A stretch of DNA of 64,000 bases from Anthoceros angustus (Eukaryota > Streptophyta > Anthocerotopsida > Anthocerotales > Anthocerotaceae). The notes beneath the pieces were generated by a model. The model saw only the letters and a list, made by a program, of their open reading frames with translations, was not told where the DNA came from and ran no database searches. Positions 57,418 through 64,000 of the stretch are shown here, piece after piece. A program made the position numbers and the translations under genes. The stretch is taken from contig MU008178.1 in the NCBI GenBank assembly GCA_010909165.1, positions 880,369 through 944,368 on the forward strand, in the 5' to 3' direction. Numbering within the stretch: position 1 is the first letter of the stretch; every line of letters starts with the position of its first letter.

Positions 57418-57836
57418 GTGGCCTTTGGAATTCTTTCCTCCTGTTTTGCTAGGCGCCCTCGTTACCTCATCCGTACGCTACCTCCGTCCCCAACCCTTTT
57501 GTCCCGGCTGCGGCGGTTTGATAGGAAGATTATGGATACTCTTGGGGACATCCTGGGCTCAGGGGCTTTTGAGTGCCCTATGGGCGATCCGCCCGGCAGC
57601 GCCCCTACTGCAATTTGGAGGCACAGTCTACTCGTTGGAGGTCTCTTCCGGCGGCTTTCGGGCAATTGGGCCTCTTTGCCCTCGCTGGCTCGATTCATCC
57701 TCCATGTGCCCTTTCGGAGGATCTCGACTGTGTGGAGGAGGGAACCTTCTCCTCCAAACGTCCTGAGGCAAGCTTAGGACATGTTATGGATGCTCGGCGA
57801 CTTCCCTCCTTTCTCGACATTTATTACTAATGGTTT
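57418..57836 (+). pseudogene. LINE-like RT thumb fragment, plus strand
   Basis: Plus-strand frames read RYLIRTLPPSPTLLSRLRRF and DRKIMDTLGDIL, resembling the part just after the RT palm in LINE-like enzymes (RTxPP... FDxxM). It lies between two minus-strand pieces of the same kind of element, so it is in inverted order. Confidence 0.4.
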
Positions 57837-58860
57837 CAGGGGTTGTGCATCCTCGCCGAGAAGCAACTGGCTTTCAGCCTCCAAGACCCCTCCATCCCCA
57901 GGTCCACAAGAGCGCGGCTCCCCTCTTGTTCTAGGAAGGGCGCACTCCTAGAGATGGTATTGAAGGCATTCTCGACATCTACCTGTAAGACCACCCACTC
58001 CGGGTGGGTATAAAGGCATGCCTTCACTCCAAGCACCACAGACTCACAGCCCCCCGGAGTGGCACTGCCAAATTGAAGGGGGTTGAGGTGCTGCTGGAGA
58101 AGGGAGGGGCACTGAAGGGCAATAGTGCGGCTGAGTAGCCGCATGAAGGCTTCCCCGACCGCGAGTGGGCGCACGCTCGAGCTTGGGGCAAGCTTGTCCA
58201 TAGCGACAAGCCTGTTAGCTGCAAGAACATGGGAAATCCGGTGAGGCATCTCACCCCGAGCCACCGCAGCGGCCAGAGAAAAGAGCTTTGGGAAGCCACT
58301 AGATGAATCTTCGGGGAGAAAAAGGTCCCTAAGGTGTTCAAACACCATTCGTGACAACCCAGCAGATGAAAGACGTGGGGTCGTAGAGAGTGCCAGAGCA
58401 AAAGCTACCCGATCCATGGAGAAGGGATCCTCCAGGGCATAGTCGGATATGTCCGGGGGGATGCCATCCTTGGGTGCTAGATGGAGGGCACGGAGGGCAA
58501 CAATGGTCTCTTCAGAAGCGGGGCCGTGGGAGGGTCAAGAGCCTCGGCAACATGAGCATATTCACTGCTGCCAAGCAACTTGCAACGAGGCAAGTTTGTT
58601 GCATTACCGGGACTGTTCCAACCGCCAGGCGGATTCCGCCCAGCCTTACAAAGACGCAAAGCCTCCTCCTGGAGGGATGCCCAGTCACCAGCCCAAAAGC
58701 GCCGAAGACGGCTAACAACTTCCCAATGCCCAGAAGCCCCACCCCTAGTACACTGAAGGCGCCACCGGGGGAGAAGCAGGAGGAGGCACCAAGCTGAAGA
58801 GGCTAAACCAATTCTCTCGAATGTTTCACGAACATCGGGTCTTCGACGTTCCGTGAACAT
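57837..58860 (-). pseudogene. LINE-like reverse transcriptase fragment
   Basis: Minus-strand frame 57836-58417 (193 aa) contains LAANRLVAMDKLAPSSSVRP, LAVGEAFMRLLSRTIALQ, LQFGSATPGGCESVVLGVKA and VVLQVDVENAFNTISRSA. These are RT motifs up to the first catalytic Asp (QVDVENAFN). The palm with the second catalytic pair is missing. Upstream frames to 58,860 (for example GDWASLQEEALRL) probably belong to the N-terminal side. Confidence 0.7.
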
Positions 58861-59205
58861 ATGGCATTTATATGACTCGTGAAATGTTTAGGAATATGTG
58901 TGTTTGAGTGTTATTGTTCATGATATCTTTAGTTTTATTTTCAAAACTTTTAAAAAATTGGTATGGATATGGACAAGTTTGTTCATGATTAATGATATTA
59001 AAAATAAAAAACTTAATTCGCTTGATGAAATACATGATGAAAGACTCAACATGAGGGGATGCGTGGTTCGGAAGTTAAACATTTTGCTAGCTGAGGTGAG
59101 CTCTTTATTTATCTCAATTTTATGAGCTCTTTATTTACACTGAGTCGGAGGCCTAGATGCTGCTTTAACATTCCCATGGCCAGAGAGAGAGAGCGAGAAC
59201 CATAC
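58861..59205. other. AT-rich spacer
   Basis: No gene recognised. A weak inverted repeat (TTTCACGA at ~58,824 and TCGTGAAA at ~58,877) lies at its left end. Confidence 0.5.
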
Positions 59206-59207
59206 AA

Positions 59208-59483
59208 CATCGTTGGTGCATAAAAACTAGCCAGCATTGTAACAGTTCCCTTCTAAATTCTATTAATTTTTGGAACCTTTTAGCACGAGATTGTTCTCCG
59301 TTTTTCAGCAGATCATTTTTCAGCAATTGCAGAATATCTTCAACACTTGCCTTGGCTGAGGCAAAGCTTCATTGAACAATGATTTCCTCCAAGACGGAGA
59401 ACAACCTCGTGCTAAGAGGTTTCAGAAATATAGAATTCAGAAGGTAACTACTACAATGCTGGCTAGCTTTCACGCACACGATG
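59208..59483. ncRNA. Long imperfect foldback, candidate microRNA-type precursor or foldback element
   Basis: The 94-nt segment 59,208-59,301 pairs with 59,391-59,483. Reverse-complementing the right arm gives about 80% identity with a few 1-2 nt bulges. Blocks such as CTAGCCAGCATTGTA and TTAGCACGAG pair perfectly, and pairing continues weakly into the ~85-nt loop. Size, arm mismatch pattern and lone position 190 bp beyond the transporter gene fit either a young plant MIRNA-like gene or a MITE-like foldback. No known mature microRNA was recognised. Strand is undetermined. Confidence 0.45.
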
Positions 59484-59669
59484 ACGTGTACATCTGTGTC
59501 TTAGTGTCGAGAGCAGATTGCTCAAGCTGCAAGGAACAGTAGTATGGAGCAGTGTGCGACCTTTCAAACTCTCCCAATCCTCCACAGAGGCGAGGTCATT
59601 GCCTGAGTACCTACTGTGCTCGCAGCAGCCTGGGAAAATCCTACTCAGGTGATGGAAGTCTCACTTCGC

Positions 59670-62600
59670 TCACCGCTTTTGGAAGTTGAGGTACTTGATG
59701 CTGTAGGCGAAGACAAATGCGAACAACACAACAAGCCCAACATGCACCAGGGCGACCCACCCGAGGAAGTCATGATGGAAGCCAAAGTGCTCCACAAGGT
59801 AATCTTTGACACTTGTGTTATTATCTTCTAATATCACAAGAACGTCACCCAGCTGGGAAGTGATCACTCCATACAGAGACCAGGCAATTGGGTTGGCCCA
59901 GTAGTACCACCTCCACCATATAGGCAGTTGCTGCACAAGAATCAGAGCATCCATGTTAGCAGATAAAACAGTACAGCTCAGCCTCATGTCCTGATCATTG
60001 CACACCTCGGGGCATTCGGCTCTCAAATTCAAACCTCTGGCAGCAGACAGAGCTCAAGCCTCTCAATGATTGGAAGCTTACAGGACGGGTGATGATGAAG
60101 CCTGAGAAAAGGTTCCAAAGCATATAGAACGCTGAAGATGATATAGCAGCAAGTTGATGGTTGGGAGTAAAAGACACTGTCATCATCCCGTACATTGTCA
60201 TGTACAGCAGAGTGCAGTACATGAAGAACGTGAACCAGAGAAACTTGACTGCAGTCCATTCGAAGTTGATCATCGAGTACACTATTAGAGTGTAGAAAAG
60301 AGTTTGCACTAACACATACGGGAGTTCAATTACCACCTGCAAGCATGATTGCCGTTCACAAATGACCATCAGTAACATCTTCCAAAATTCCGACAGCTCA
60401 ATATCAAACGTTGCAGATACATCTAGCACAAGTGGTGGTGCTAAAGGAACCGATCATCAGTCATGTGGTGAACCTCTTACCTGACCAAAAGCGTAGGGCA
60501 GTGCGGAGTACATTCCAGCTGCTCGTTCTCGGTAAAACACAGTTCTCTCAACTCCCACAATCGGCTGTACCGTGTTGGCGTTGTTAACCCCAATGAAGAA
60601 AACAGCAGCATACATGGCGCCCATGATATTGAAGATGTCTTGAAAATTCTTACTGAAACCAAGATGCCACCACCAATGACGAACGATCAGAAACAAACTA
60701 TCACTTGGGTAAAACCTGAAGCTTGAAGAGGTAAGACATTCACCGTTTCTGGCCAAGATCCCAGAAAATGCTGCCAAACAGTAGCGCACACACAATCGTA
60801 AAGAACATCCGGATGACATTGTAATGTGGGTTCCGCCAGTACGACTTGTGCTGCTTCCACAAGCAAGCTTGACATTGGGTGAGGAATGTCTGTGAGTATT
60901 TTGTCGGGAAATGCAGGTCCTTCGAATCGGGTGGTGGTGAGCTCAGCTGCTTGATTAGCGCCTCATTACGTCTGCAAACGAGAGAAAGGTTAGCACGTCC
61001 AACAATCCATTTCTTTCTCGTACTTGGAGGTACGCTCATTGGTCAGGTAGTACAACGTCGCGGAAACTTACTGATACACTTGAGATTCCCTGAAGACCTG
61101 TGCAAAATCAACTCCAAGGCGAATTTCCTGAGATGTTGACGTGACGTCCAACATCCAAGTAGCTGGATTGTAGCCAGGCTTGATATTCGGAACTCCTTCA
61201 ACACTCTGCAATTAAGAGGATGGAAGTGTAAGAAAAGACAGGCCAAGCCCATTCGACATCCAGCAAGCAAATTAGGGATTAAGATTCACTGAAGTGTTGG
61301 CCAAACCTGAAGATACTCCACGAGCTTGTGAGAGTGTTTCCCCAATGGACCAGCATACACCACTTGCCCTCCTCTTTTCATCAGCAGAAGCTGCATGGAG
61401 TATAAATACCAGCATTAGTGTACGATGAAATAGATGGAAACAACAGCTTGGTACAACTTGTGTGGAAACAAAACACATCTACAAGGAAGACTCAGTACCT
61501 CATCAAAAGCTTCGAAGATGTCAATGCTGGGTTGATGGATGGTGCACACAACCGTACGACCTGTGTCAACAGTGTTACGAACTGTCCTCATAACAATAGC
61601 TGCAGCACGTGCATCCAGCCCAGAAGTTGGCTCGTCCATGAATATAATGGAAGGATTTGCAACAAGCTCTACAGCAATTGTCAGCCGCTTTCTTTGCTCG
61701 GTTGAGAGACCCGTAACCCCAGGAAGACCCACAAGTGCATCTCTCAATGGACCAAGTTCAACCAGTTCCATCACTTCCTCTACAAACGACTGCAACAAGA
61801 CGCCATTGTTAGTAACGCAAGCCATAGACAATGGATCATAGGAACTGACACCCTTAGATGTAATGTCCAGCTAACTCACCAACCGAGTCTTCCGATCAAC
61901 GTCCTTCGAAAGTCGGAGCCAGGCTGAATAAACGAGTGACTCATAGACAGTGACAAAGGGTGAATGAATGTCATTCTGTTCACAGTATCCTGCAATACGG
62001 GCAAAGGTTTCCTGGTTTTTCGGGTAGCCAGAAATACTTATATCCCCCTCAATATAACCTCCAGTTTTCCGTCCTGCCAGAACGTCCATCAAAGTAGTTT
62101 TTCCAGCACCACTGACACCAACCAGTGCAGTAAGCACACCGGGCCTGAAGGCACCACTGACTTCATGAAGAAGCTGAAGCCTGTCTTCAGTGACACCTTG
62201 TTGTTTCATTTCCTGCAGTCCAATCATGTTCAGCATGTTCCAAAGCGTAAGCATTTGAGATCATGAAATCCTGCACACAAAGCTCAGCGGCAAAGCCAAA
62301 TGACTTACCAGGGGCATGTCCACAAAATAGCTCAACTTATGGAAAGCTATTGCAAGCGGCTGGAAAGGCAAAACCATTCCTCTCTTTGGAGCCAAGCCTG
62401 TTGCCTCAGCAATTGCATCAAGGCGGTCTGATGCTGCAGTTGACACACTAGAACGCCTGATGGCGGCATCATTTCCTGTGTCATGGAAGTTGAGGCTGAG
62501 TAACACAGCACCACGATCTAGCAACGACATCACCACCTCAAAGACAGTTCACTTACCATTCACATGCTCAGACAGCGATATTCTGTGCTCAGGTATTTCA

Positions 62601-64000
62601 ATATTGGGCAATTCTCCGCCAGTCAGGTTTGCTCGTTTCTCCTCAAGCACCTCTTCGGAAATGATTGCTTGAGGCTTCCCCAGGGCTGTATATCAACCAC
62701 AAATGGATCGAAGTTAAGTACATGGCAACAAAGTAGCGCACATTTTTAACCTGTAACCAAATGTGTTGTCAAACGCACACATATGAATACTTACGGTTCA
62801 AGTAAGTGAGTGCCCAAATGAACAAGACGTTGAAGAAGACCATAAAACCAATGAGAGCACAAACTCCCGTCCAATACCAACTACTTTCTGCAAAGATCCC
62901 ACGGCTCTTGAGGACGTGTATGCCAACTGTGGACCCATTGTATGGCTGCAATTTACAAGAGCAGCTTAGGTGAGTCCATGGGTCCAAGGAACTCCCAGAG
63001 AGGGGAAGCGAAGTTGAGACACAAGAGTTCATGCCTTACCGTCTGCCAGCGTGGTGCAAAAAACTCGTTCACAGCCACAGCATTTTGGCCATAAGTTAGA
63101 GGAGAGATCCAATATCCCCAGATCCACCATGGATGGATGTTTTCTGTGAGCATAATACACGTCAGGTCACTGCATGAACTCTACAAATCATCTCAAGGAG
63201 AACAGAATCAAAATAAGACACCCAACCCACTCTGTACCTCTGGATACGATGAAACCACCCAGGACAAAGACGACCAGGAGCGCAAATGAGCCCCATGTGT
63301 TTGCAATGATCATGGTGCGACCCATGGAAGCAATAAATCGGAAAAGCCCTAGCGACATTTGATGAACCCAGAAAAATAGGAACCATTGGCGGAAGAACCT
63401 GCGGATGCACCACAGCACATGCAAGAGATGAAAGTAGTCAGAGAGCAGCGTCTGGAGGGACGTGTAGGGAAACTTGCGAAAGTTGGGCGCAACATACCTT
63501 GTTGCTTCAGGTGCATATCCGATGGTGTAGTAGGTTAGAATGATCCAAATGGTCGACTCGAAAGCCGAAAGGGGAACCTTCAGAAGGAAGGCAGGCAGCC
63601 CAAAAGCCCAAGCGGGATAAAGGTACAAGTCTCTTTGCTTGAAAAAGACAGGGAGCCTGACAATGGTCATCGATAGTTCCGCAAAGCCATTGAACATGAC
63701 GTTAATCAAGCCAAAAAACAGAGCCCCCATGTAAAGGTTTCCATCATCCACATTCCTGTGATGCATCTCTGTCCGAAGGAAAACCGTGACAGTAATGGTG
63801 GCCACAATAGATATCTGCCACAACCGAGTGCCAGCAGTGAGGTCAGGGATGCAAAATGGATAGAACCCTTCGTCAAATGCTACTCGACTGATGAGAAGGA
63901 CTTGCCTACCTGGACTGTCTTGAAGACATATATAAAGGAGTTGCGCTTCACCAGAAGCGCCTCCCTGTCCAAGCAGGCCTTGAACAGTTCCCAATTGTTC
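59670..64000 (-). CDS. PDR-type full-size ABCG transporter, 3' part (5' end outside window)
   Basis: Fifteen exons on the minus strand: 63910-64000 (cut by the window), 63498-63814, 63238-63398, 63040-63143, 62795-62945, 62557-62685, 62309-62475, 61880-62212, 61499-61789, 61307-61390, 61072-61205, 60744-60971, 60481-60652, 60082-60336, 59670-59930. All introns are GT-AG with matching phases. The 958 codons are uninterrupted to TGA at 59,670-59,672. Domains in order: end of transmembrane domain 1 ([20 protein letters not shown]), nucleotide-binding domain 2 with Walker [10 protein letters not shown] (visible residue ~405), signature LSTEQRKR (~512), Walker [11 protein letters not shown]-loop CTIHQPS, then transmembrane domain 2 ending in [10 protein letters not shown], the usual PDR C-terminus. 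Such proteins are plasma-membrane exporters of hormones, waxes, terpenoids or drugs; the substrate cannot be told from sequence. Confidence 0.97.

Noticed and set aside
61418-61841. Plus-strand frames of ~95-100 aa across the transporter gene
   Set aside because: Antisense shadows of exons encoding nucleotide-binding domain 2.

Overview
The window looks like nuclear DNA of a land plant, most likely an early-diverging vascular plant such as a Selaginella-type lycophyte. This rests on a full-size plant PDR-type ABCG transporter whose 14 visible introns are all only about 80-150 bp, on dense Ty3/gypsy and Ty1/copia retroelements, and on a transposase-like family that I recall mainly from moss and lycophyte gene sets. 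The species call is inference. No rRNA, tRNA, CRISPR or bacterial-type gene was seen.

Layout. 1-3.7 kb: minus-strand Ty3/gypsy pol remnant (RT, RNase H, integrase). 3.7-9.1 kb: unresolved sequence, a 480-bp CATCCC minisatellite and a 0.25-kb tandem duplication. 9.2-10.9 kb: decayed minus-strand transposase-like gene. 12.5-14.2 kb: AT-rich DNA with inverted repeats and diverged short repeats. 15.0-18.5 kb: a direct tandem duplication of a ~1.8-kb unit. 18.9-19.9 kb: three different minisatellite or microsatellite arrays. 21.6-26.0 kb: a 4.4-kb solo LTR, minus strand, inside what may be a host gene (flanks 21.2-21.6 and 26.0-27.1 kb). 27.2-27.7 kb: an E2F-type motif and a perfect 50-bp palindrome. 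28.9-54.8 kb: a Ty1/copia element, itself rearranged, into which a 17.2-kb Ty3/gypsy element (34,079-51,284) has inserted. 55.6-58.9 kb: pieces of LINE-like elements, two of them tail to tail. 59.2-59.5 kb: a 276-bp imperfect foldback. 59.67-64.0 kb: the 3' two thirds of an intact PDR-type ABCG transporter gene, minus strand.

The most interesting material is in the gypsy family. Its LTRs are 4.4-5.6 kb long. Their length differences are explained by one, two or three tandem copies of a ~0.6-kb unit carrying GTCCGGAC palindrome arrays, and all three LTRs carry a conserved sense-strand protein-coding block that I do not recognise. Duplications in the gypsy and copia elements have junctions at ~10-bp microhomologies. 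Repeat copies differ mainly by tiny indels at CG/CTG/CAG positions with very few substitutions, whereas the single-copy transporter gene is frame-perfect over 958 codons. That pattern is either an unusual mutation signature or a consensus artefact of collapsed repeats, so the frameshifts in the repeats should be treated with caution.
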